Position numbers and translations under genes: made by a program. Below the pieces are notes generated by a model. It ran no database searches. It saw only the letters and a list, made by a program, of their open reading frames with translations, and had not been told where the DNA came from. Below, piece by piece: positions 1 through 5,208 of a stretch of DNA of 7,112 nt (positions within the stretch are counted from its first letter, which is position 1; every line of letters begins with the position of its first letter). The stretch is from Myxococcales bacterium (lineage in GTDB: Bacteria; Myxococcota_A; Polyangia; Polyangiales; Polyangiaceae). The stretch is from the NCBI GenBank assembly GCA_023248785.1, contig JAHFDX010000189.1:1-7112 (forward strand). The letters run 5' to 3'.

Positions 1-1
1 C

Positions 2-142
2 CTGGACGTTGCGGCCGAGGTGCTCGCGTCCCTTATCGAATCCGTAACGCACAGTACCGTCTTGAACAAACCGGACGCGCTTGATGCAAACGCCCTCGTT
101 GCTGAAACTAGCGACATGATTGTTCGGTACCTGAAGGGCTAG
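2..142 (+). CDS. C-terminal end of a TetR/AcrR-family transcriptional regulator (5' end outside window)
   Basis: Frame 2 is open from the window edge to a TAG at 140-142 and gives 46 residues (begins LDVAAEVLASLIESVTH, ends MIVRYLKG). The amphipathic pattern, the VTH-(8-10)-P-(D/E)-(x)-L spacing and the terminal (V/L)xxYLxG are typical of the last two helices of the ligand-binding/dimerisation domain of TetR-type repressors. The N-terminal helix-turn-helix is not in the window, so the assignment rests on this tail only. The gene converges on the hydrolase at 178-1116, with 35 bp between stops. A regulator beside a hydrolase and an acyl-CoA-dehydrogenase-like gene would suit lipid or xenobiotic control, but that is inference. 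Confidence 0.6.
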   Translation: MDVAAEVLASLIESVTHSTVLNKPDALDANALVAETSDMIVRYLKG

Positions 143-177
143 AATTTTGGGCCGTACACGTGCCCGATAGACGCAAC

Positions 178-1116
178 CTACTTGCCGCGCAAAAAGGGAA
201 TCATCGTCGCGAGAAATCGATCCGTCGCATCTACGTGCGCAAAGTGCGAGGCCTCATCAAGCCACGCGATCTTGGCGCTCGGAACGAGCTTGGCCAGCTT
301 CACGCCCACAACCGGCGGAACCATGGGATCCCGCTTTGCATACACAAGCTGAAGCGGCACGGGAAAGGGGCGCCCTTGTGCACAACGATCCTGCAGCTCG
401 CGTTCGAATGTGCGCATGGTCGATGCACACATCGTGTCCGACAGATGCCTCGAGAACGCCCTTCGCCCATCAGGCGTCGATAACGGAGCCGCGTACTCGC
501 GTGCCTCCTCGAGCGATTTCAGGGACTCGTCCCAGTAATGCACGTTTCGAAACGCCCACCGAAGCGGATCTCGCGCAACCATCCAATCGAGGAGCGCCTC
601 CGATCGGGGCACTAGTGCCATCGCGCCCTCAAGCGCGCGCACACGAAACGTAGGCAAGCCCGGTGAATGGAGATTGACGAGGCGCGACATCACCGCGGGC
701 CTGCGCATCGCAAGCCACATACAAAGATACCCGCCCATCGAATTGCCAAGCACGGGCGCGCCTTCAAGGCCGGCTGCTTGCATCACATCGCCGATGGCGT
801 CAGCCATTTCGAAAGCGCCGTATTGAACGTCCGGCTTATCGCTCCGACCTGCACCCGGAAGATCGAACAGAAAGAGTTCGAACGAGTCTGCCAGCGGCTC
901 GAGCAGATAGCGAAAGGAGTAACTCGTGGTCATGAGCCCGTGCACACACACAAGCGGCGGGCCCTTGCCCCAGCGGCGAGTGCTCACCTGCATTCGGCCA
1001 AAGTGTGGCGAATCGAGCTTGATGAACTCTTCGCGCGTGCGGGAGTACAGATGAGCTCGTCTCGGCTCCTCTGGTAACGTTTGGAACGGCATCTGCTCGA
1101 AGGGCTGTTGATTCAT
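178..1116 (-). CDS. alpha/beta-fold hydrolase
   Basis: A 312-residue protein of normal length for the alpha/beta hydrolase (AB hydrolase-1) family. In order it shows the oxyanion HG at residues 59-60 (VCVHGLMTT), the strand-turn DLPGAGRSDKP near 85-95, the nucleophile elbow GNSMGG with Ser126, a cap region at about 150-250, the acid in YAKRDPMVP (Asp263) and the catalytic His291 in EASHFAHVD. The triad is therefore complete and the enzyme is probably active as an esterase, lipase or C-C hydrolase. The substrate cannot be read from sequence. There is no signal peptide, so it is probably cytoplasmic. The frame stays open to 1380, but similarity to the family begins only around residue 30. I chose ATG 1116 because it leaves the divergent neighbour's promoter region free. 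The Shine-Dalgarno is poor (GGCGAG), and the ATG eight codons further in is an alternative start. Confidence 0.85.
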   Translation of the reverse strand: MNQQPFEQMPFQTLPEEPRRAHLYSRTREEFIKLDSPHFGRMQVSTRRWGKGPPLVCVHGLMTTSYSFRYLLEPLADSFELFLFDLPGAGRSDKPDVQYGAFEMADAIGDVMQAAGLEGAPVLGNSMGGYLCMWLAMRRPAVMSRLVNLHSPGLPTFRVRALEGAMALVPRSEALLDWMVARDPLRWAFRNVHYWDESLKSLEEAREYAAPLSTPDGRRAFSRHLSDTMCASTMRTFERELQDRCAQGRPFPVPLQLVYAKRDPMVPPVVGVKLAKLVPSAKIAWLDEASHFAHVDATDRFLATMIPFLRGK

Positions 1117-1287
1117 CGGAACGCTCGCCTTCTCAACCGGCGTATCACGACACGTGACCACGTACCTTCGTTCGCGCGAGGAACCTCGTCGAACGGCCAC
1201 GGCAACATCCTGTCCTCCCTGCACACGCGAGGTGGTGTCACACGATTCGAGGGGGTCAAGCACAGCCATGGTATCGTTCCCCAAGAC
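1117..1287. promoter_or_regulatory. Divergent intergenic control region between hydrolase and acyl-CoA-dehydrogenase-like gene
   Basis: This 171-bp gap lies between two divergently read genes and must carry promoters for both if the chosen starts are right. No convincing -35/-10 pair could be picked by eye. It contains a perfect 5-bp-arm inverted repeat, TCACG-ACA-CGTGA, at 1145-1157, about 29 bp upstream of the hydrolase start, which is a plausible place for a repressor. Both flanking reading frames stay open across the region without protein-like composition, so it could in principle hold N-terminal extensions instead. Confidence 0.35.
1145..1157. promoter_or_regulatory. Candidate operator: 13-bp palindrome TCACGACACGTGA
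   Basis: Two perfect 5-bp arms (TCACG/CGTGA) around a 3-bp spacer lie just upstream of the hydrolase start. TetR-family repressors bind inverted repeats of about this size, and a TetR-like gene lies at the other end of the hydrolase. The match does not extend beyond the 13 bp, and a site this short can occur by chance in GC-rich DNA, so this is only a lead. Confidence 0.2.
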
Positions 1288-2178
1288 GTGCAATTTGCTC
1301 AACTCTTCGATGCAGCCGGACAGAGCGCCCTTACAACACTCGATGAGCTCGAGCGCGCACTTGCGCAGCCGCTTGGGCATTCGCTTGTCGAGCGATGTGC
1401 TTGCCTGGGTGCGCGGACCGATCGCTTAGGGCATGCCTTCGCCGGCGCCTACCCGCTCGCCGTTCGCGCGCTGGCAAGCGATCCCCGCCCTACCGCACTC
1501 GCGGTCACGGAGGAACGCGGCAACCGACCGCGTGACATTGATACGGTTCTTGCGTGCGACATAGCGGGCATTCGAACGGTGACGGGGACGAAAACCTTCG
1601 TGAGCATGGCCGACAGAGCTTCCCATTGTCTTGTCCTTGCGCAGGACTCAACGGCAACGCCACGCGCCGATGGTCGCGTCACGCTCGTCGTCGCTGTTGT
1701 CCCCATGAGGCATCCAAGCGTGGCCATTGCGTTGTCGCCACCGCTGCCCATGGCGCCCGAAATTGAACATGGGCGCGTAACGTTCACACAAACGCCGGTT
1801 GATGACATTCTTCCGGGCGACGGCTGGGACGATTTCGCCCGCCCGTTTCGCACCGTCGAAGATGTTGCCGTACTCTCCGCCACGATTGGCATGGGGGTTC
1901 GTCTGACACGCAAAAAATCGCCGTCGCTTTGCGTCCGTGCGATGGCCCTCTTGACCTCGCTGCAAGAAGTGGAACGCTTGGGATGGAGCCATCCGCACGC
2001 TCATCTATTGCTCTCAGGAAGTTTTGAGTTAGCACGTGCGGCCCTCATCGAGCTCCCTAACTTGCTCGAAGGGCAACCACGCGAGTTCTTATTGCGCGAT
2101 CTTCCACTTCTGTCGATCGCAAACAAGGCCCGCGCCGCGCGAACGGAGCTTGCATGGCAATCGTTCGAAAAAAAGTAA
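1288..2178 (+). CDS. Short acyl-CoA-dehydrogenase-like protein
   Basis: From GTG 1288 the product is 296 residues. It carries the middle (beta-domain) signature of acyl-CoA dehydrogenases: LAVTEERGNRPRDIDT near residues 71-86 (the usual TE..GS/N.. substrate/FAD segment), TVTGTKTFVSMADRA near 97-111 (usual GxKxFITxAxxAD) and VDDILPGDGW near 171-180 (usual VPxxxxLGxxGxG). It is much shorter than the usual 380-400 residues. Only about 70 residues precede the TE motif and about 115 follow the LPGDGW motif, so the C-terminal helical domain that holds the catalytic Glu of classic members is reduced. FAD or acyl-CoA chemistry is therefore not certain. The frame is open upstream to 1081, but nothing ahead of 1288 is family-like and no other ATG/GTG lies nearby. 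It has no strong Shine-Dalgarno. It ends 25 bp inside the next gene, which suggests translational coupling. Confidence 0.65.
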   Translation: MQFAQLFDAAGQSALTTLDELERALAQPLGHSLVERCACLGARTDRLGHAFAGAYPLAVRALASDPRPTALAVTEERGNRPRDIDTVLACDIAGIRTVTGTKTFVSMADRASHCLVLAQDSTATPRADGRVTLVVAVVPMRHPSVAIALSPPLPMAPEIEHGRVTFTQTPVDDILPGDGWDDFARPFRTVEDVAVLSATIGMGVRLTRKKSPSLCVRAMALLTSLQEVERLGWSHPHAHLLLSGSFELARAALIELPNLLEGQPREFLLRDLPLLSIANKARAARTELAWQSFEKK

Positions 2179-3100
2179 CATTCGCTGCGCTATTTGTCGC
2201 GCACGCCACAATGGCGATGACCACCGCACGCGCCGACGATGGCCCGCCCCCAACACCAAGGCATCGCCTGTCCTGGGATAACTTGATTGGCGCGAGGCTC
2301 AATCCACTGGGCCTCGAAGATCAATTCTCCATTGCGTACCGAGCACGCCTGTATTCACACGGCTCGAAGATTTTGCGCTCCAATCACGTCGGCGTCACCT
2401 TCAGTCCAAGTCTCTCGCCGGCCAATACCCGCCTCGGTGGTGCGCTCGAACTAAAACCCGCAAGTGTGTTCACCCTCCGAGCGAGCTTTTACTTCATCGA
2501 TTATTTCGGCTCTTTCGGATCGGTACAGTCCTTCGCATCGCACTACGACAACACGTCCGACACGGCCCTCAAGCAGGGTAAAGAACTTGGACTCAATTAC
2601 TCCACTTCGGGTTACGAATTGACCCTCCACGCGAGTGCCGCGGTAAAGTTCGGGCCGGTTGCGGTGCAGAGCGAGTTCGCCGCACAATGCATGAAGCTCG
2701 CGCTCCGAAACGGCCATCCGGTGTTCTACAATCATCGCTCGACATGGTCGTCCCGAATGGTGGCTGGTCGTTGCTCAGTGACACGAACGTTGTTTATTTT
2801 ACCAAGGTAGGCCTTGTCGCCGGCATTCGCGGGAGCATGCTCCACGCCTTGTATCGCGCGGCCGACCGGCTGCCCAGTGAGCCTCCAGGCAATTTGAACA
2901 GCCCGATGTGGAGGGCGGGACCGCTCGTCGCGTACACGTTCTTCGATCGCCCAGGCGCGCGTTTCAACAAGCCAACGATCTTTGCACACGCGGCGTGGTG
3001 GCTCGCACAACGCTACCGCACGGGCGACGACGTGAGCCAGGCCATCCCCTACGCCGTATTTGGATTTCGCGTGGAAGGCGATTTGGTCCGCGTGGAATGA
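2154..3100 (+). pseudogene. Exported, probably outer-membrane beta-barrel protein, interrupted by a one-base frameshift
   Basis: ATG 2154 follows GGAG (2145-2148) at 5 nt spacing and lies inside the end of the upstream gene. The N-terminus is a signal peptide: KK at 6-7, a hydrophobic core, and probable cleavage after ARA (residues 25-27). Alternating polar/hydrophobic stretches rich in Tyr, Phe and Gly (for example AYRARLYSHG, RASFYFIDYFGSFGS) suggest a beta barrel. The first frame stops at 2808-2810, but after codon CGC at 2736-2738 its sense is lost. The protein continues convincingly in the next frame (DMVVPNGGW...LVAYTFFDRPGARFNKPTIF...RYRTGDDVSQAIPY) to TGA 3098-3100. Adding one C at about 2738 gives HRLDMVVP and a continuous 315-residue protein. 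The last residue is Glu rather than the aromatic residue common in barrels. I cannot name the family. The split may be a real mutation or a base-calling error. Confidence 0.7.
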
Positions 3101-3128
3101 CACATGTTTGGAATTGGTTTAGGGCAAC

Positions 3129-3143
3129 AGGATTCGATATCCT
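3129..3143 (+). promoter_or_regulatory. Possible promoter/operator element upstream of the His/Pro-rich lipoprotein gene
   Basis: A 5-bp-arm inverted repeat (AGGAT-TCGAT-ATCCT) lies about 28 bp before the ATG. Its right arm overlaps TATCCT (3138-3143), which could serve as a -10 box 18 bp after TTGGTT (3114-3119). Both boxes are weak matches to a housekeeping sigma consensus. The 71-bp gap after the frameshifted gene is enough for an independent promoter, but read-through from upstream is also possible. Confidence 0.22.
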
Positions 3144-3171
3144 ACGCCCGACTATTTTGGAGGGTTCATAG

Positions 3172-3705
3172 ATGAAAAAAGTTCTCTTGCTCGCCGCATT
3201 AGCTCTTGGTCTCGGCGCATGCCGGGCCACCCTTGTCGCCGGGCCACCGCATCATCCTCATCCGGGCCCTTATCCCGATGGGCCGCCACCCGGCCATCAT
3301 CCCGACGGGCCTCCCCCAGGGCACCATCCCGATGGACCTCCGCCGGAGCATCATCCCGATGGGCCTCCGCTTGGCCACCATCCCGAAGGCGGCTGGGAGA
3401 AGCTCGGCGAGCGCGTGGTGAACGGCAGGGTCGATCACGATGTCATTGGTGATCTCACGCACGAGGGCTGCTTCCACAAAGTGCAGTTCACCGTGCACCA
3501 CAGCGCGCTTGAAATGTTCAACATGGTCATCACGTTCAAGAACGGCGAGCACTTCTCGCCAGACACTCGCCTCATTTTCGGTCGCGGCGACTCCTCACGC
3601 CAGATCGATTTACCGGGCGATTGCCGCGTGATCCGACGCGTCGACTTCCGCTACGGAAACCTCCCCGGCGGTGGAAACGCGCACATCGAAGTGTTTGCGA
3701 AGTAA
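3172..3705 (+). CDS. Lipoprotein with His/Pro/Gly nonapeptide repeat and C-terminal secreted domain
   Basis: The start is well supported by GGAGGG (3159-3164), 7 nt before ATG 3172. The 177-residue product opens with a lipoprotein signal peptide (MKK, a Leu/Ala core, lipobox LGAC with Cys17). Residues of about 24-74 are a low-complexity arm built from HHPDGPPPG-type nonapeptides. Residues 75-177 form a conserved-looking domain with W75-x-x-LGER, a DHDVI core, a central FTVHHSALEMFNMVITFKNG beta region and a closing IDLPG...RVIRRVDFRY motif, consistent with a small all-beta module. I recognise the motif layout from small exported proteins of unknown function in proteobacteria but cannot name the family. 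It is probably anchored to a membrane with the His-rich arm as a linker or metal-binding segment; metal binding is inference only. There are two cysteines in the domain (Cys100, Cys151). The gene converges on the next gene with one base between the stops. Confidence 0.85.
   Translation: MKKVLLLAALALGLGACRATLVAGPPHHPHPGPYPDGPPPGHHPDGPPPGHHPDGPPPEHHPDGPPLGHHPEGGWEKLGERVVNGRVDHDVIGDLTHEGCFHKVQFTVHHSALEMFNMVITFKNGEHFSPDTRLIFGRGDSSRQIDLPGDCRVIRRVDFRYGNLPGGGNAHIEVFAK
3271..3390 (+). repeat. In-frame tandem 27-bp repeat encoding HHPDGPPPG units
   Basis: Units start at 3295, 3322 and 3349. A shortened YPDGPPPG unit precedes them at 3271-3294, and a partial HHPEG unit follows at 3376-3390. The encoded motif is nearly constant (HHPDGPPPG, HHPDGPPPE, HHPDGPPLG), while third codon positions differ (gacggg/gatgga/gatggg). 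The repeat is therefore old enough to have drifted at synonymous sites while the peptide was kept, which points to selection on the protein. Confidence 0.85.
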
Positions 3706-3706
3706 C

Positions 3707-4291
3707 TCAGTCCTTCATTCCGGCGTCCACTGGGGCCGCGCCATCCACTCCTGAATCACCCGCATCCCCAGGTCCAGAATCGCTTGGCGTCGCATCGGCC
3801 GATCCCGCGTCCGAAAGGCCCGCATCGCGCAGTCCCCCGTCGCCATTTCCAGAGTCCACAGGCCGCGCATCGCTCGTTGCCGAATCACTCGCATCGGCCG
3901 ATCCCGCGTCCGAAAGGCCCGCATCGCCCGTGCAACTGCACGCTTGGTACTCGAACATCGACCCGTAGCATCGCGTGTCACCCGGGTTGTACGTGTACTC
4001 GTGGCCGCCCTCCCCGTAGGTACCGCCGTCCTTAAGTTCGTAACACGCTGAGTTTCGAACCAAACAGTCGACAAACACGTCGCGTTTGAGCTGGCAGGGT
4101 TCGCATGACGGAACCGGAGTCTGCTTGTCAAAGTTGAGCTGGCACGCAGCCACGTCCATCCCGTCGCAATCGTGTTTGCTTTCGCAATAGTCCGCGATGG
4201 TGCCCTTCTTACACGCTCCCGCCCAAAGTGCTGCGCTGCAAAGGCTCAACAAAAGTGCGGTTCGTGCGGAAGCCCAAGGGAAGCTCCTCAT
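3707..4291 (-). CDS. Cys-rich lipoprotein with Asp/Ala/Gly/Ser-rich C-terminal tail
   Basis: The 194-residue product starts with MRSFPWASARTALLL, a hydrophobic core and a lipobox-like AGAC, placing the lipid-attached Cys at residue 27. The next 110 or so residues hold ten more cysteines (for example DYC, HDC, PSCEPC, SAC, TRC, ACSC), enough for five disulphides, so a compact oxidised periplasmic or surface domain is likely. The last 75 or so residues are a low-complexity tail of DAG/SDAGSADA/DSG units, a style common in cell-surface lipoproteins of myxobacteria. Function is unknown. ATG 4291 is the only ATG/GTG that leaves a proper signal peptide; the frame is open further to 4423 but that part is not signal-like. 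The Shine-Dalgarno is weak. It lies 41 bp downstream of the truncated gene at 4333-4545 on the same strand and converges on the + lipoprotein gene. Confidence 0.75.
   Translation of the reverse strand: MRSFPWASARTALLLSLCSAALWAGACKKGTIADYCESKHDCDGMDVAACQLNFDKQTPVPSCEPCQLKRDVFVDCLVRNSACYELKDGGTYGEGGHEYTYNPGDTRCYGSMFEYQACSCTGDAGLSDAGSADASDSATSDARPVDSGNGDGGLRDAGLSDAGSADATPSDSGPGDAGDSGVDGAAPVDAGMKD
3790..3927 (-). repeat. Pair of exact 39-bp in-frame direct repeats in the lipoprotein tail
   Basis: The 39 bases at 3790-3828 recur exactly at 3889-3927, offset by 99 bp (33 codons). Both copies encode DAGLSDAGSADA. Perfect identity at synonymous positions means recent duplication or gene conversion, unlike the drifted repeat in the neighbouring gene. 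Confidence 0.85.
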
Positions 4292-4332
4292 AGCTCGGGT
4301 GTCTACACACGCAAAGGCGCGCGATTCAAGCC

Positions 4333-4545
4333 TCAATCGGCTTTTCGGCCCGGGCGATCGCGCCGCAGCCACACGCGCACAACCCCAAATTGGACGGTTG
4401 GCTCGTAGTGCTCGGTCATCCACCGGCCAGCATTTGGGCAGTGGGACATGAAATCTGCGACCGCGTTTTCGGCGTACGTAAAGGGGGAGCGGTCGATGAG
4501 CACGAATGCGGCTGGCGGGGATGCTTCAAGGGCGTGGGCAGCGCA
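4333..4545 (-). pseudogene. 5'-truncated gene remnant: C-terminal tail resembling a GT-C/ArnT-type membrane glycosyltransferase
   Basis: An open frame of 70 residues ends at TGA (4333-4335) and is bounded upstream by TAG at 4546-4548. It has no ATG near its beginning. It reads like real protein: AAHALEASPPAAFVLIDRSP, then a Phe/Tyr-rich stretch, W-MTEHYEP, and VVRVWLRRDRPGRKAD at the end. The layout (x-A-L-x-x-x-P-P-A-x-V-V-(I/L), then W-x-x-x-x-Y, then (Y/W)xRR near the C-terminus) is that of the soluble end of polytopic GT39/GT83-like glycosyltransferases. It parallels the LADLDREDPALVV...AWLRDHYCF...IYRKR segment of the intact gene at 5346-7112. A different frame just upstream (VIDVYPSLVR, about 4550-4580) may continue it across a frameshift. 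The membrane part is absent; IS-like sequence follows at about 4625. Confidence 0.45.
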
Positions 4546-4594
4546 CTAAAGATGGATAGACATCGATAACTTGCGGTTTCTCGCGTTCGCTCCT

Positions 4595-4618
4595 CGAGGT
4601 CGAGGTCGAGGTCAGGGT
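4595..4618. repeat. Short tandem hexamer repeat (CGAGGT)
   Basis: Three perfect CGAGGT units (4595-4612) are followed by one degenerate unit (CAGGGT, 4613-4618). They sit between the glycosyltransferase remnant and the IS end, so they may mark a recombination junction or be simple slippage in non-coding DNA. Confidence 0.6.
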
Positions 4619-4627
4619 CCAATCGGT

Positions 4628-4675
4628 ACAGTCCAGGTACATAGGTAACAAAACAGTCCAGGCACATGGGTGACA
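4628..4675. repeat. Two tandem 23-nt imperfect repeats (IS end)
   Basis: Copies at 4628-4650 and 4653-4675 differ at 3 positions (C/T, G/A, G/A) and are separated by AA, giving a 25-bp period (about two helical turns plus 4 bp). Such paired repeats at a transposon end usually serve as transposase binding sites; here they are left over from the IS481-like fragment. Confidence 0.7.
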
Positions 4676-4712
4676 CTCAAGGGGTAGATGACGTGCGATA
4701 GGAGGAACGCGC

Positions 4713-4748
4713 GTGAGCTGGAAAGCGAGCAATGTGATGGACGAACGG
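4713..4748 (+). pseudogene. First 12 codons of an IS481-family transposase
   Basis: GTG 4713 lies 7 nt after GGAGG (4701-4705). Residues 1-12 read MSWKASNVMDER. The expected continuation (a short hydrophobic helix, then a C-x-x-(Y/F)-G-(V/I)-SRKTGYKW helix-turn-helix) is absent. The frame instead runs into Arg-rich non-protein sequence antisense to the four-helix-bundle remnant. The break lies between about 4742 and 4750. Confidence 0.55.
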
Positions 4749-4987
4749 CGAGCTCGGCGATGGGGGCTGCGTGTTCGATATCGTCAGCGCCGTGTTCGAC
4801 AGCGAGATCGATTGCCGCGACAACCTCGCAGACGCGGTTGCTTGCGCCGGGCCTGTGGCCCCTCCTGCGCTCGGACATCATGCTCACGTTGTTCGCGAAT
4901 TTTCGCGAGATGAACGGCTTTGGCGAACTCCATTGCGGCCTGATCGACGTGCATTTTCTGGAAGGGAAATTGGTGCGACGGGTTCAT
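4738..4987 (-). pseudogene. Decayed four-helix-bundle protein gene (23S rRNA intervening-sequence/S23-type)
   Basis: ATG 4987 has a near-ideal AGGAGG (4993-4998 on the other strand) at 5 nt spacing. It opens MNPSHQFPFQKMHVDQAAMEF, followed by AKAVHLAKIRE. The FPFxKxxVxQxAxEFAxxVHxAxIR pattern is the first helix of the S23/four-helix-bundle family as seen in myxobacteria. After about residue 35 the frame degrades. In a second frame (from about 4887) GASNRVCEVVAAIDLAVEHGA and AAPIAELAVR match the family's late helices (xxEVVAAxDLAxxxGA). Family members are about 115-125 residues; here the middle helices with the conserved Glu-Gly turn are missing, so an internal deletion plus a frame change is implied. 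The 3' end is cut where the IS481 fragment begins (about 4742-4750). Confidence 0.5.
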
Positions 4988-4992
4988 GGTGG

Positions 4993-4998
4993 CCTCCT
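4993..4998 (-). promoter_or_regulatory. Strong Shine-Dalgarno (AGGAGG) of the four-helix-bundle remnant
   Basis: On the - strand AGGAGG sits 5 nt before ATG 4987. It fixes the start of the decayed gene and shows that this was once a well-translated reading frame rather than a chance similarity. Confidence 0.55.
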
Positions 4999-5208
4999 CG
5001 CAAAAGAGAAGGCCAGCGTGAACCCGTCGCCGTGGGTCCGGCAGCGACCCGAAAAGATGTTGGATCGTGCCCATCACGACGTGCTTCGGATCCAAGGGTT
5101 TCACCTTCACCCATGGAACACATTTCCCTGCTCATGGAAAGGAAGATTGAGATGCGCTTACCCTGACCCGAACCTGCTGCAGCCTTGCCTACAAAGATCG
5201 AGGTTCCG

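Larger units (their letters stand above)
4625..4748 (+). mobile_element. Left-end fragment of an IS481-family insertion sequence
   Basis: Two tandem 23-nt repeats (4628-4650 and 4653-4675, 20 of 23 identical) carry the ACAGTCCAGG-x-ACAT-x-GGT-x-ACA pattern that I recall from left ends of IS481-type elements. They are followed by a leader with GGAGG at 4701-4705 and a GTG start at 4713 that opens MSWKASNVMDER. This closely resembles the first residues of IS481-family transposases (M-x-W-K-x-x-x-V-M-D/E-x-R). Similarity stops after the twelfth codon, where the next sequence belongs to the four-helix-bundle remnant. The helix-turn-helix, DDE domain and right end are missing, so the element is dead. 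The exact outer boundary is uncertain by a few bases. Confidence 0.6.

Noticed and set aside
149..165. GGGC...GCCC hairpin between the TetR-like and hydrolase genes as a terminator
   Set aside because: Only a 4-bp stem with a 9-nt loop and no T-run on either side; too weak to call.
1081..1287. 69-residue N-terminal extension of the acyl-CoA-dehydrogenase-like protein from ATG 1081
   Set aside because: It overlaps the hydrolase start antisense and reads as Arg/His/Ser-rich random sequence; family-like sequence begins only at about 1288.
1117..1380. 88-residue N-terminal extension of the alpha/beta hydrolase
   Set aside because: The extension runs antisense into the acyl-CoA-dehydrogenase-like coding start, has no hydrolase-like motif, no signal peptide and no good ribosome-binding site; the family fold begins after residue 30 of the shorter form.
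2733..2750. Programmed -1 ribosomal frameshift in the exported protein gene
   Set aside because: The required change is equivalent to -1, but no X-XXY-YYZ heptamer or downstream stem-loop is visible at the junction; a simple base loss explains it better.
3621..3968. Ser/Pro-rich open frame on the + strand opposite the Cys-rich lipoprotein
   Set aside because: It is the antisense image of the DAG-type repeat tail and lacks a start or domain of its own.
4892..4909. TTCGCGAA-TT-TTCGCGA symmetric/direct repeat
   Set aside because: It lies inside coding sequence of the four-helix-bundle remnant and consists of a self-complementary octamer that recurs by chance in GC-rich DNA; there is no second line of evidence for function.
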